Both the position numbers and the translations under genes were made by a program. From contig CATOSU010000005.1 in the NCBI GenBank assembly GCA_951812615.1, forward strand, positions 62,001 through 126,000: a stretch of DNA of 64,000 nucleotides, given 5' to 3'. The notes beneath the pieces were generated by a model. It saw nothing but the letters and a program-made list of their open reading frames with translations, did no database searches and was not told where the DNA came from. The DNA comes from an uncultured Paracoccaceae bacterium. Lineage in GTDB: Bacteria > Pseudomonadota > Alphaproteobacteria > Rhodobacterales > Rhodobacteraceae. Shown piece by piece: positions 40,804-48,367 of this stretch. Position 1 is the first letter of the stretch. Each line of letters begins with the position of its first letter.

Positions 40804-42465
40804 TCAGGTCCAGGCCAGGTCGGCCGGCCGGATCTCAAACGCGATGTGATGCGCACCACCCGCAAGGTTGTCCTTGGTATGGTTGAAGAGCGAGCGCCAG
40901 TAGGGCTGAATGGTCACGGCGTCGTCCTGCAGGATCTTTTCGCCGACAGCCATCAGCTTGCGCCGTTCTTCCACGTCAGCGGTGGCCAGCGCCTTTTCAA
41001 GGTTGGCGTCGAAATCCGGGTTCGAATACCCGAATTCGTTCCATGCCTCACCGGTGCGATAGGCCAGCGCCCAGATCTGAACGCCCAGCGGGCGGTGGTT
41101 CCAGTTCGTCGAGCTGAACGGATACTTGGCCCAGTCGTTCCAGAACGTATTGCCCGGCAGAACCGTCCGCTTGACGTTGATGCCCGCGTCGCGCAGTTGC
41201 GCGGCGACGGCATCGGTGGTGTCCTTGCGCCATGCGTCGTCGATCGAGAGCAGTTCGTGCTCGAAATCGCCCATGCCGGCTTCGTCCATCAGCGCCTTGG
41301 CGGCTGCCCCGTCGACCGTCTGTGCAGGCAGTTCGGCATACTCCGGGTGCATGGGACCAACGTGGTGGTTTTCTGCGGGCTGACCGCGGCCACCATAGCC
41401 CAGTTCCAGCAGAACCGAGTTGTCGACGGCCATCTGGATCGCCTTGCGGACGCGCACGTCGGCATACGGTGTTTCACCGTTGACCGGGGTCGACTGGTTG
41501 GTGCGGATGACGATCGTGGCAGCGGTCACAATCTCATGCTGCGCCCAGCCGTCCTGAACACCCATGATGTCGATGAAGTCGCCATCAACCGAGTAGAGCA
41601 TGTCGACTTCGTCAGCTTCCGCAGCAGCAACCCAGGCAGAGGGATCCGTGCCATAGTCGATGAACTCGATCCGGTCCATAAACGCGCCGTTGCCAGCATT
41701 CCACCAGGTGTGGTTTTCGTTGCGGACCAGAACGCCCTTTTCGCCAACCGACAGCGACTCCGGCAGGTAGGGACCGGTGCCGACAGGGTTGTCGAGCATC
41801 GCGGCGGGGTCGTGCGAGCTGTGCACGATGGCGCCCGGGTAGTCAGCCATGCCCGCAATCAGCGAGATGTCAGGCTTGGGCAGGTTCAGTTTGACGGTAT
41901 GGCTGTCCACAACCTCGATCGAACCGTCGATGGCCATGTTGCTGTCGGCGTCGATCAGCGTAGCCCAGCGACCGGCCATCGAGTTGCCCTCGACGCCCTT
42001 GTCACACCACATGGCGATGTTACGGGCCACGTCCTCGGCCGTGAAATCGTCGCCATTGTTCCACTTCACGCCCTTGCGAACGTTCAGGGTGTACACGGTG
42101 GCGTCGTCATTAACTTCCCAGCTTTCCAGCAGTGACGGCGCGAAGGTCCCATCGTTTTCATAGGTGACCAGGTATTCCAGCCAGCCGCGGGAGAAGTTCG
42201 CGATCTGCGACCAGTCATAGGTGCGCGGATCTTTGAGCGCGCGGACTTCCTGCTGGATGCGAACCGTACCACCCATTTTTGCGTGGCTTGCGGCGTGCGC
42301 CGGAGCCGGCATGCCCAGCATAGCATAGGCTGTCGCCGCCGTGGCGCCGAACGTGCTGGCCATAGCCAGGAACTCGCGCCGGTTTACGGCATCGGTCCCG
42401 ACTTTTTCGGCCTGATCCGTAATAACTTGCGGCAGCGGTTTGCCGGTACGTGAATAAAAGGTCAT
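40804..42465 (-). CDS. Tat-exported ABC substrate-binding protein, family 5
   Basis: Protein of 553 residues. The twin-arginine signal [20 protein letters not shown], then AHA, predicts folded export to the periplasm. The body is SBP-bac-5: [50 protein letters not shown] and [20 protein letters not shown]. Peptide/nickel-type class. No permease or ATPase gene is adjacent, so it is an orphan that must borrow a transporter or have partners elsewhere. A GGGGAG motif precedes the ATG. It lies upstream of the agmatinase set and downstream of the dioxygenase set. Confidence 0.92.
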   Translation of the reverse strand: MTFYSRTGKPLPQVITDQAEKVGTDAVNRREFLAMASTFGATAATAYAMLGMPAPAHAASHAKMGGTVRIQQEVRALKDPRTYDWSQIANFSRGWLEYLVTYENDGTFAPSLLESWEVNDDATVYTLNVRKGVKWNNGDDFTAEDVARNIAMWCDKGVEGNSMAGRWATLIDADSNMAIDGSIEVVDSHTVKLNLPKPDISLIAGMADYPGAIVHSSHDPAAMLDNPVGTGPYLPESLSVGEKGVLVRNENHTWWNAGNGAFMDRIEFIDYGTDPSAWVAAAEADEVDMLYSVDGDFIDIMGVQDGWAQHEIVTAATIVIRTNQSTPVNGETPYADVRVRKAIQMAVDNSVLLELGYGGRGQPAENHHVGPMHPEYAELPAQTVDGAAAKALMDEAGMGDFEHELLSIDDAWRKDTTDAVAAQLRDAGINVKRTVLPGNTFWNDWAKYPFSSTNWNHRPLGVQIWALAYRTGEAWNEFGYSNPDFDANLEKALATADVEERRKLMAVGEKILQDDAVTIQPYWRSLFNHTKDNLAGGAHHIAFEIRPADLAWT

Positions 42466-42565
42466 AGAACTCCCCTCTGTTGATTTCTTGCGGGTTTATC
42501 CCGCTTGGACATGTCTTCCGTTGTGCCTGCCCTGTTCCGGTCGGTCAAGGCAGGTACGATCAATT

Positions 42566-43441
42566 CTACGGTCTCATCTCGTCGAGCCCGTCTCGCGAAG
42601 ACGCCGAGATACATATGCTGGTCAGCTTGCGCGGTTCCGCGTAGTTCCAAGGCGTCGCACGATGCAACACTGCCCGCTGATCCCAGACTAGCACGTCTCC
42701 GACATTCCATGTGTGGGAAAAGACATACTCCGGTCCTGTCACGAAATTCGTCAGTTCGTCGATCAACCCGAGACTGTGTTCCGCGTCCAGACCATCAACC
42801 CTGAAAGCATGGCTTGCGATATAGAGCGCCTCGCGCCCGTTGACCGGGTTGGTCCAGATCGCCTTCCAATGCTGGTCCGGCCACTTGTGAAACATAGGTT
42901 GCGCCGCCAGCTCGGGTGAAATTTTGGCCCGGCTTTGCGCATAGCGATGCCACACACCGCGCCCCCGGATCCGGGATCTGAGCGCCTCCGGCATGTCCGT
43001 CCAACCCGCCCGGGTCGACGCAAACTCGGTCGCGCCACCTTCGCGGGTTACCACCCGGGCCGTCAGAATATTGGTCAGTGCCGGAACCGGCAAAAACGTG
43101 CTGTCGGCATGCCACAACATGTTGGCCTTCAGGTTCAGGGTGTGCAGATCCATTTCCGCGGTGACGGTACCGTCGTCACGGATATTTGAAACAGGCCGGA
43201 CCCTGAAGCCTTCTCTGGCTGTCAGATCCTTGGCATCGCGATCCTCCAGCGGGCCGAAGAACCGGCCGAACCGCAGGTGATCGTCGTCCGACAGGGTCTG
43301 ACCGCGAAACAGCAACAGCGAATGTTCCTCGAACGCGGCGCGAATGCTGCGGTACCCTGTTTCATCTATCCCGCTCAGATCGAAATCATGCACCTCGACG
43401 CCAAAGCGCGGATGCAGCGGGGACATTTGTAGATCAGTCAT
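42566..43441 (-). CDS. TauD/TfdA-family 2-oxoglutarate-dependent dioxygenase
   Basis: Fe(II)/2-oxoglutarate oxygenase of 291 residues. The iron-binding HxD is in LWHADSTFLPVPA; the distal His lies in VLVWDQRAVLHRATPW with Arg for 2-oxoglutarate in the C-terminal region. The start (LHPRFGVEVHDFDLSGID) is family-typical. Substrates range from taurine to chlorophenoxyacetates. Here the partners are a VAO-type FAD oxidoreductase and an amidohydrolase, not a TauABC transporter, so taurine use is not favoured. ATG overlaps the upstream stop as ATGA. Confidence 0.9.
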   Translation of the reverse strand: MTDLQMSPLHPRFGVEVHDFDLSGIDETGYRSIRAAFEEHSLLLFRGQTLSDDDHLRFGRFFGPLEDRDAKDLTAREGFRVRPVSNIRDDGTVTAEMDLHTLNLKANMLWHADSTFLPVPALTNILTARVVTREGGATEFASTRAGWTDMPEALRSRIRGRGVWHRYAQSRAKISPELAAQPMFHKWPDQHWKAIWTNPVNGREALYIASHAFRVDGLDAEHSLGLIDELTNFVTGPEYVFSHTWNVGDVLVWDQRAVLHRATPWNYAEPRKLTSICISASSRDGLDEMRP

Positions 43442-44844
43442 GCTGTGGCCTTTGCTTCAATCTGTTCTGGTGTCAGGTCTTTTACCTCCGCCCACGCCGC
43501 GGATTTCGCGCTGTTGAGAAGCCCCTTCGGGTCCATGCGCTTCTTCCATGCCAGATGCCGGTAATCCGCGTTTTTCAACCCGCCTCCTTCGACCTGCCAG
43601 GTATGCGCATCATAGACGGGAAAGCCGTTATCCTCGTAAACGGCGTTGATTTCAGCCAACCGTTCCGGCGTCGAAAACCAGATGATCGGCAGGTCGAAGG
43701 TCACGATTTCGCCGCCCAGTCGGGCAAACTCGTGATGCATCCAAACGTCATCACCCAGTTTCGGGCGCAGGGCGTCGATCTTGGCCGGATCAGGCGGGAT
43801 CGGACAGCCAATCTGTTGATAGGTGGCAGAGCGGTCTGCCTTCAGCACCTGCAGGGTTGTGTGGTCGTAAGAAAAGTCGAACACGTGGGGCAGGCGTTTC
43901 TCTTCGCGTTCGGCGTCGCTCATGGCCAGATCGACAGATCCTCCCATGCCTTCCATCAGGGCGCGGAACCGGTCCACGTCCTCTGCCGGGACCAAGGAGA
44001 CAAGCAGATGCCTGTCCTGCCGGATATGACCTTCCAGGCGCGGAAAGTACTGCGTGATCCGCGCGTCCACGGTGCTGATCAGTTTGCGTGCGATGTCCGG
44101 TGCCTGCGCAAGTGCGCAACCGGCGGCATAAGCCGCGCCGTAACTGTCGAAGGTTGCCATGCACCCCCACCAGTTGCGGGCGGGAACGGTGCGGAGCGTA
44201 ACCTCGGTTATTACGCCGTTCAGGCCCCAGGCATGGTGGATATGCAGGACATCCTCGCCTTCGAATACATATTCGGCAGGCGTCCCTTCGACAGACATCG
44301 CCTTCAGCGCAATGAGGTTTCCGGGATCGCGCAGCGCCCCGTTGGCAACAGACCCGATGCCTGCACTGCCCCCGGCGACGAACCCGCCGATAGTCGCGAT
44401 ATCCTGTGTGGACGGAAACATGGCCATTTCCTGCCCATGGTCTTTCAGGGCGGCATTGATATCCGCCATGAAAGCACCGGCTTCGGCCCGAACAAAGCCG
44501 TCACCGATTTCCAGAATGCGGTTCATCCGCGTGGTTTCGATGATCAACCCGCCCTCGACCGGAACCGCCTGTCCATAGTTTCCGGTGCCGCCACCCCGAA
44601 GAACAACCGGCGCATCATGGGAATAGACAACAGCAAGAACCTGACGCATCTCATCCGGTGATTTTGGGCAGGCGACAAGATCGCCGAAACAGGTTCGCAG
44701 TTCCTTGTTCAGGATGGGTGAATACCAGAAGAAGTCGCGGCTTCGCTTCTTGACCAGCACGGGTTCGGATATCACCTCGACCGGTGCCAGTTCAGCGGCA
44801 AAGGCAGTCCAGTCAATGTCGGATTTTCCTGAGATTGAGTTCAT
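43438..44844 (-). CDS. FAD-binding oxidoreductase (VAO/GlcD-like)
   Basis: Protein of 468 residues with the PP-loop-type FAD domain in the N-terminal half: SPDEMRQVLAVVYSHDAPVV, RGGGTGNYGQAVPVEGGLII and FPSTQDIATIGGFVAGGSAG with IGSVANGALRD. The C-terminal cap domain is less typical; VYDAHTWQVEGGG and KKRMDPKGLLN resemble VAO-family ends. Likely oxidises an alcohol, hydroxy acid or amine. Coupled through four-base overlaps to the dioxygenase downstream and the amidohydrolase upstream. Confidence 0.87.
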   Translation of the reverse strand: MNSISGKSDIDWTAFAAELAPVEVISEPVLVKKRSRDFFWYSPILNKELRTCFGDLVACPKSPDEMRQVLAVVYSHDAPVVLRGGGTGNYGQAVPVEGGLIIETTRMNRILEIGDGFVRAEAGAFMADINAALKDHGQEMAMFPSTQDIATIGGFVAGGSAGIGSVANGALRDPGNLIALKAMSVEGTPAEYVFEGEDVLHIHHAWGLNGVITEVTLRTVPARNWWGCMATFDSYGAAYAAGCALAQAPDIARKLISTVDARITQYFPRLEGHIRQDRHLLVSLVPAEDVDRFRALMEGMGGSVDLAMSDAEREEKRLPHVFDFSYDHTTLQVLKADRSATYQQIGCPIPPDPAKIDALRPKLGDDVWMHHEFARLGGEIVTFDLPIIWFSTPERLAEINAVYEDNGFPVYDAHTWQVEGGGLKNADYRHLAWKKRMDPKGLLNSAKSAAWAEVKDLTPEQIEAKATA

Positions 44845-46010
44845 TGATCGGCCTCCAAGGGCAATGCGATGGGAAGAAGAGGACCGGCGCGGCCGGAGAT
44901 CAGTTCAGCAATGTCCCGGGCAGGGCTGATGCGCAGGTCGGTCAATGCGGCGCCGATCACCGTGACCGGGGTTTGACCCAGCGCCCGGGCAGCGTTGGTG
45001 GTAACCAGATCCAGCCACGGGTCGAATGGCGGGTCGAGATGCGCGGCAAGGATTGCAAGATGCAGCGCAGCCATCGGGTCATGCTGACCGACAGGGCAGA
45101 ACGCGTCCGCCACGTTGTCGGATCCGACGACAATGGGCACGCCCGCTGCTGCCAGTTCCCTCAGCCGGGTCAGCCCCCGTCTGTCCGGGGTGCCGCCTGT
45201 CCGGCCCTGCAGATACAGATTGGTGGTGGGCAGCGCCGCAACAAAAACCCCCGCCCGGGCCAGCTTGTCCGCAACGCGCGCCAGATCGGCGGAGCCGAGG
45301 TTCATCAGGGCACAGGCGTGTCCGCACAGCACGGGACCTTCGAACCGGTGGCGCAGCGCTGTATCGGCAATCGCTTCCAGCCCGTCCAGTCCCGGAGCGA
45401 GCCCTTCGTCCACGTGAAAATCCAGTGCCAGCCCATACCGGTCCGCCAGCGTGAACATGTTGTCCAGGCCCTCCGTGCGCCCGGCATGCTGTAATACGAA
45501 GGCCCCCAGCGCACCGCCATGACCCGCAACCGCACGGGCCACGGAACCGGCAAAGCCAGGATCGGCCATCTGGGTGATAGCGGTCAGGGCGGCCAGGCTC
45601 AGAACGGATCTTTCCCGCTGATCTGTGGCGAGCTCGTTCAGGATGGTCCAGTTCAGTGGGGCCGCGGTTTCGTTGCCCCAGTCGACATGGCTGCGGACCC
45701 GTCCGCAACCGGCAGCCTCCAGCTCGGCCAGACCGCGTGCGGCACGGCTGCGAATGTCGTCTTCGGTCCAGTTGGATTTGTCCTGCGCCTGCGCCGCAAG
45801 CGCGGCGGAAAGGTCGCCGCCGACATCAGCCAGCCGGTGCAGGGTATGACATTTGTCCAGATGGCAGTGGGCTTCAACCAGCGCCGGCATGACAATGCGC
45901 GGCTCTTTCGTCGGCCGGGACGGATCAAACGCGGCAACCCGTCCGTTTTCAATCCGTAAATCACCGCGCCCCATTCCCGGTACGATGACATCCTGAAGAA
46001 CCGCCTTCAT
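44841..46010 (-). CDS. Amidohydrolase-superfamily deaminase (cytosine-deaminase-like)
   Basis: Metal-dependent hydrolase of about 389 residues. Seen: PALVEAHCHLDKCHTL (HxH metal site), RSHVDWGNET, FHVDEGLAPG, LCGHACALMNLG and IVVGSDNVADAFCPVGQHDP (metal Asp), the order found in cytosine/isoguanine-deaminase-like enzymes. The start at 46010 (MKAVLQDV) overlaps the stop of a 29-codon ORF as ATGA. A longer in-frame start at 46100 (MDEQACF) exists, but its AGGAGG is only one base away, so the short form is favoured. Substrate unknown. Confidence 0.82.
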   Translation of the reverse strand: MKAVLQDVIVPGMGRGDLRIENGRVAAFDPSRPTKEPRIVMPALVEAHCHLDKCHTLHRLADVGGDLSAALAAQAQDKSNWTEDDIRSRAARGLAELEAAGCGRVRSHVDWGNETAAPLNWTILNELATDQRERSVLSLAALTAITQMADPGFAGSVARAVAGHGGALGAFVLQHAGRTEGLDNMFTLADRYGLALDFHVDEGLAPGLDGLEAIADTALRHRFEGPVLCGHACALMNLGSADLARVADKLARAGVFVAALPTTNLYLQGRTGGTPDRRGLTRLRELAAAGVPIVVGSDNVADAFCPVGQHDPMAALHLAILAAHLDPPFDPWLDLVTTNAARALGQTPVTVIGAALTDLRISPARDIAELISGRAGPLLPIALPLEADQ

Positions 46011-46096
46011 GAACGTTGGGTCTTGCAGTTGATCGCACCGGAAGTGCCGCAGGCTCGGTACCCTCTGCGCCACAGCTTCAAAACACGCTTGCTCAT
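46007..46096 (-). CDS. 29-residue small ORF coupled to the amidohydrolase gene
   Basis: ATG-started sORF (MSKRVLKLWRRGYRACG..., basic, two Cys) with AGGAGG at the ideal five bases upstream. Its TGA overlaps the amidohydrolase ATG as ATGA, the same coupling used by its neighbours. It may be a leader peptide that sets amidohydrolase translation, or this frame may be incidental and the amidohydrolase start upstream. I do not recognise a family. Confidence 0.4.
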   Translation of the reverse strand: MSKRVLKLWRRGYRACGTSGAINCKTQRS

Positions 46097-46206
46097 CCAT
46101 CCCTCCTGAGAGACGTTGCAAAAGCGGCCCTGATAGATGTGAATCCGTGCCAGAGATTTTCCGCAGGCTTTCACGAAAACACCGGTCACGCAAGTGAGGA
46201 CAGCCG

Positions 46207-46602
46207 ATGAAATCCCTGAACCCGACCAACTTGGCACCGCCATTTGCCCGGTATTCACATGGCGTGGAATTGCAGCCGGGACAGCGGCTGGTGCGGACAT
46301 CGGGCCAGCTGGGGCAGGCACCCGACGGAACCGTGCCCGATGGATCTTATGAGCAGGCCATGATCTGCTTTGGCAATATCGCGTCAATCCTGTCGGCCGC
46401 GGGAATGAGCATCGCCGACGTTTTCCATCTGTCCGCCTATGTGACAGACCGCGCGCACATGGCGGGATACATGCAGGCGCGCGATGAGACACTCGGGCAG
46501 CTCGCCGAAACGCAGCTGCCGTCTTCAACCCTGCTGATCGTGTCGGGTTTCACCCGGCCGGAATTCGTGGTCGAGGTTGAAGCCTGGGCCGCGGCGCCCT
46601 GA
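46207..46602 (+). CDS. RidA-family reactive imine/enamine deaminase-like protein
   Basis: Protein of 131 residues of the YjgF/YER057c/UK114 family. VRTSGQLGQAPDGTVP, QAMICFGNIASILSAAGMSI, VFHLSAYVTDR and the C-terminal VEVEAWAA are characteristic. RidA hydrolyses enamine or imine intermediates. It is divergent from the amidohydrolase gene, sharing the 110-bp gap, which suggests a linked role in degradation of a nitrogen compound. Catalytic Arg near position 105 (RPEFVVEVEAWA region: Arg in FTRPEFVVEV) is present. Confidence 0.92.
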   Translation: MKSLNPTNLAPPFARYSHGVELQPGQRLVRTSGQLGQAPDGTVPDGSYEQAMICFGNIASILSAAGMSIADVFHLSAYVTDRAHMAGYMQARDETLGQLAETQLPSSTLLIVSGFTRPEFVVEVEAWAAAP

Positions 46603-46610
46603 AGCAAGGG

Positions 46611-47480
46611 TTACCGGACGCCGTAATACAGGCCGACAACATGTTCGGCTTCGGCGAAGAACAGCCAGCGCACGATCAGAACCCCTGCGATGTGAGACAC
46701 CACCGCGACCAGTGCCAGAATATGCGAAAACGGCAGCAACAGCAGGATCACGGGCAACACCGACAGCAATACAAGACCGATCACCCGAAGCTTGAGGCTG
46801 TGGCGCCGGCCGACGACATAGGCGAATTCATTCAGAAGGTAGTTTGTCCCGGTATGGGGCGGCTCGAACGCGCGAACTGTGCCATGTGTCAGACCGGTGG
46901 CCGTGGTCATCGAAGAGCCCGAGCCGGCCAGCGCCTTGTCCCCGGCAAGCCAGTAGGCAATTTGCACGACCCCGGTAACGATCAGGAGGGTTTTTGCAAT
47001 CGCGACCTGACCAGCCAGCAAGGCGCCGCCGCCGAGCGCAAAGCTGAGAAACAGGACGGGCGTGATAGGCATGTTCCAGCGCGGCACCGTCTTCAGCTGT
47101 GAATAAATCATGGATGTGGTGAAGACAGTTCCAAGCGAGAAGGCCGCGCCGATCCAGCCGAGGACTGTCCAGCGTTCGCCTGCAAAGACCAGCCCTGCAC
47201 CATAGAGCGCCATGAGACACAGCGCGATGACCGCACAAAGGCCTTCGCGGCTGAGCCAGCTGGATCGCCATTGCGTGAACGCCTTCAGCGCCCGTTCCGG
47301 ATGGCCCAGGTGGAACGTGGACGCCAACAGCCCGCCAACAGCGAGGGCGTAGGCAATCGCGAAAAAGGCAAATGCGACCCAGCCGGACACCGCCGGCAGG
47401 CCCAGCCCCAGCCAGATCAGCAACCCGAAACCCAGGCCGCTGAGCGAAGTGAAGAGGATGACAGAAGGCGCCGGATGCAT
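46611..47480 (-). CDS. soeC: Sulfite dehydrogenase membrane anchor, DmsC/SoeC type
   Basis: Inner-membrane protein of 289 residues with about eight hydrophobic helices, DmsC family (FTSLSGLGFGLLIWLGLGLP; ASTFHLGHPERALKAFTQWR; SWLSREGLCAVIALC). It anchors the Mo/FeS subunits and passes electrons to quinone. Its ATG is one base after the FeS-subunit stop. The identification as SoeC rather than DmsC rests on the Tat-less catalytic subunit and the sulfonate genes beside it. It converges on ridA with eight bases between the stop codons. Confidence 0.8.
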   Translation of the reverse strand: MHPAPSVILFTSLSGLGFGLLIWLGLGLPAVSGWVAFAFFAIAYALAVGGLLASTFHLGHPERALKAFTQWRSSWLSREGLCAVIALCLMALYGAGLVFAGERWTVLGWIGAAFSLGTVFTTSMIYSQLKTVPRWNMPITPVLFLSFALGGGALLAGQVAIAKTLLIVTGVVQIAYWLAGDKALAGSGSSMTTATGLTHGTVRAFEPPHTGTNYLLNEFAYVVGRRHSLKLRVIGLVLLSVLPVILLLLPFSHILALVAVVSHIAGVLIVRWLFFAEAEHVVGLYYGVR

Positions 47481-47481
47481 T

Positions 47482-48231
47482 TCAGATCTTCTCCAGTGTC
47501 TTGTCGAGCCAGCTGAAAAATCCGCGCGGCTCTTCGGCAATGGGGGCAAGGAAAGGGGCGAGGATGTCGGTTTCCGCCTCGAGCGTGTCTTTTGGCCGGG
47601 GTGGCAGATACTTGTTGACCGGCTTCGTTCCCATTTCGGGCATGAGGTCTGCACCGTCGCGGTCGGCGACGAGGCGGCTGACCGCGCTGTCCGGATCAGA
47701 AAGATCGCCGAAATGGCGGGCCCCGGCCGGACAGGTGCGCACGCAGGCGGGCTCGCGGTCCTCTTCCGGAAGGTTGGTGTTGTAGATCCTGTCGACGCAG
47801 AGCGTGCATTTCTTCATGACACCGGCCGCTGCATCCAGTTCGCGCGCGCCGTAAGGACAGGCCCAGGCGCAAAGACCACATCCGATACAGTCGCTTTCGT
47901 TGACCAATACGATGCCGTCTTCGGTACGCTTGTAGCTGGCGCCCGTCGGACAGACGGTGACGCAGGGCGCGTCTTCACAATGCAGGCAGGATTTCGGGAA
48001 GTGGACCAGTTGGGCCGGACCCTCGGCAGGCGTTACTTCGTAGCTGTGCACCCGGTTGAGAAAGGTGCCGGTGGGTTCGGCGCCGTACGCATCCTGATCC
48101 GACAGCGGCGCGCCGTAGTTTTCAGTGTTCCAGCCCTTGCAGGCAATCACGCAAGCATGACAGCCGACGCAGGTGTCCAGGTCGATCACAAGGCCGAGTT
48201 TTTTCCCGGTTGTCCGGGGCAGGGTCGTCAT
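47482..48231 (-). CDS. soeB: Sulfite dehydrogenase iron-sulfur subunit, SoeB type
   Basis: Four-cluster ferredoxin-like protein of about 249 residues. Cysteine motifs in order: CVGCHACVIAC, CLHCEDAPCVTVC, CIGCGLCAWAC, CTLCVDR with CVRTC, giving four [4Fe-4S] clusters. Transfers electrons from the molybdenum subunit to the membrane anchor. No signal peptide, as expected for a cytoplasm-facing complex. MTTLPRTTG is chosen as the start; an in-frame Met four codons earlier is possible, and neither has a good ribosome-binding site. Confidence 0.87.
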   Translation of the reverse strand: MTTLPRTTGKKLGLVIDLDTCVGCHACVIACKGWNTENYGAPLSDQDAYGAEPTGTFLNRVHSYEVTPAEGPAQLVHFPKSCLHCEDAPCVTVCPTGASYKRTEDGIVLVNESDCIGCGLCAWACPYGARELDAAAGVMKKCTLCVDRIYNTNLPEEDREPACVRTCPAGARHFGDLSDPDSAVSRLVADRDGADLMPEMGTKPVNKYLPPRPKDTLEAETDILAPFLAPIAEEPRGFFSWLDKTLEKI

Positions 48232-48259
48232 GATGCACACCATGTGATTTCGGCCGGGG

Positions 48260-48363
48260 CAAAAGTTTTGAAAAACTTTTGGCAATTTTCTCCGTAGAAA
48301 ATTGGGGGCGCTGCCCCCGTCGCCAGAGGCGCCCCCCCCGGAGTATTAATACAAAGATGAAGC
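48260..48363 (-). repeat. Compound palindromic intergenic element between soeA and soeB
   Basis: Three perfect inverted repeats in a row: CAAAAGTTTT/AAAACTTTTG (48260-48281), CAATTTTCT/AGAAAATTG (48283-48304) and GGGGGC/GCCCCC (48304-48318). A CGCC/GGCG hairpin and a GGAGTATT...AAAGATGAAG tail follow. The tail resembles the one at 19.0 kb, and the middle palindrome resembles the one at 63.11 kb. Likely a dispersed element that may shape soeA-soeB mRNA processing. Confidence 0.65.
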
Positions 48364-48367
48364 TGGG

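Noticed and set aside
40804-42465. Assigning the Tat-exported binding protein to the DppBC/DppDF genes at 19-22 kb
   Set aside because: It is more than 18 kb away in a different gene context, and the binding protein at 25-26.6 kb is a closer candidate.
42566-43441. The TauD-like dioxygenase as part of the taurine pathway
   Set aside because: It is coupled to a FAD oxidoreductase and an amidohydrolase, has no TauR-like repeats seen nearby, and the taurine route here already uses aminotransferase plus Xsc.
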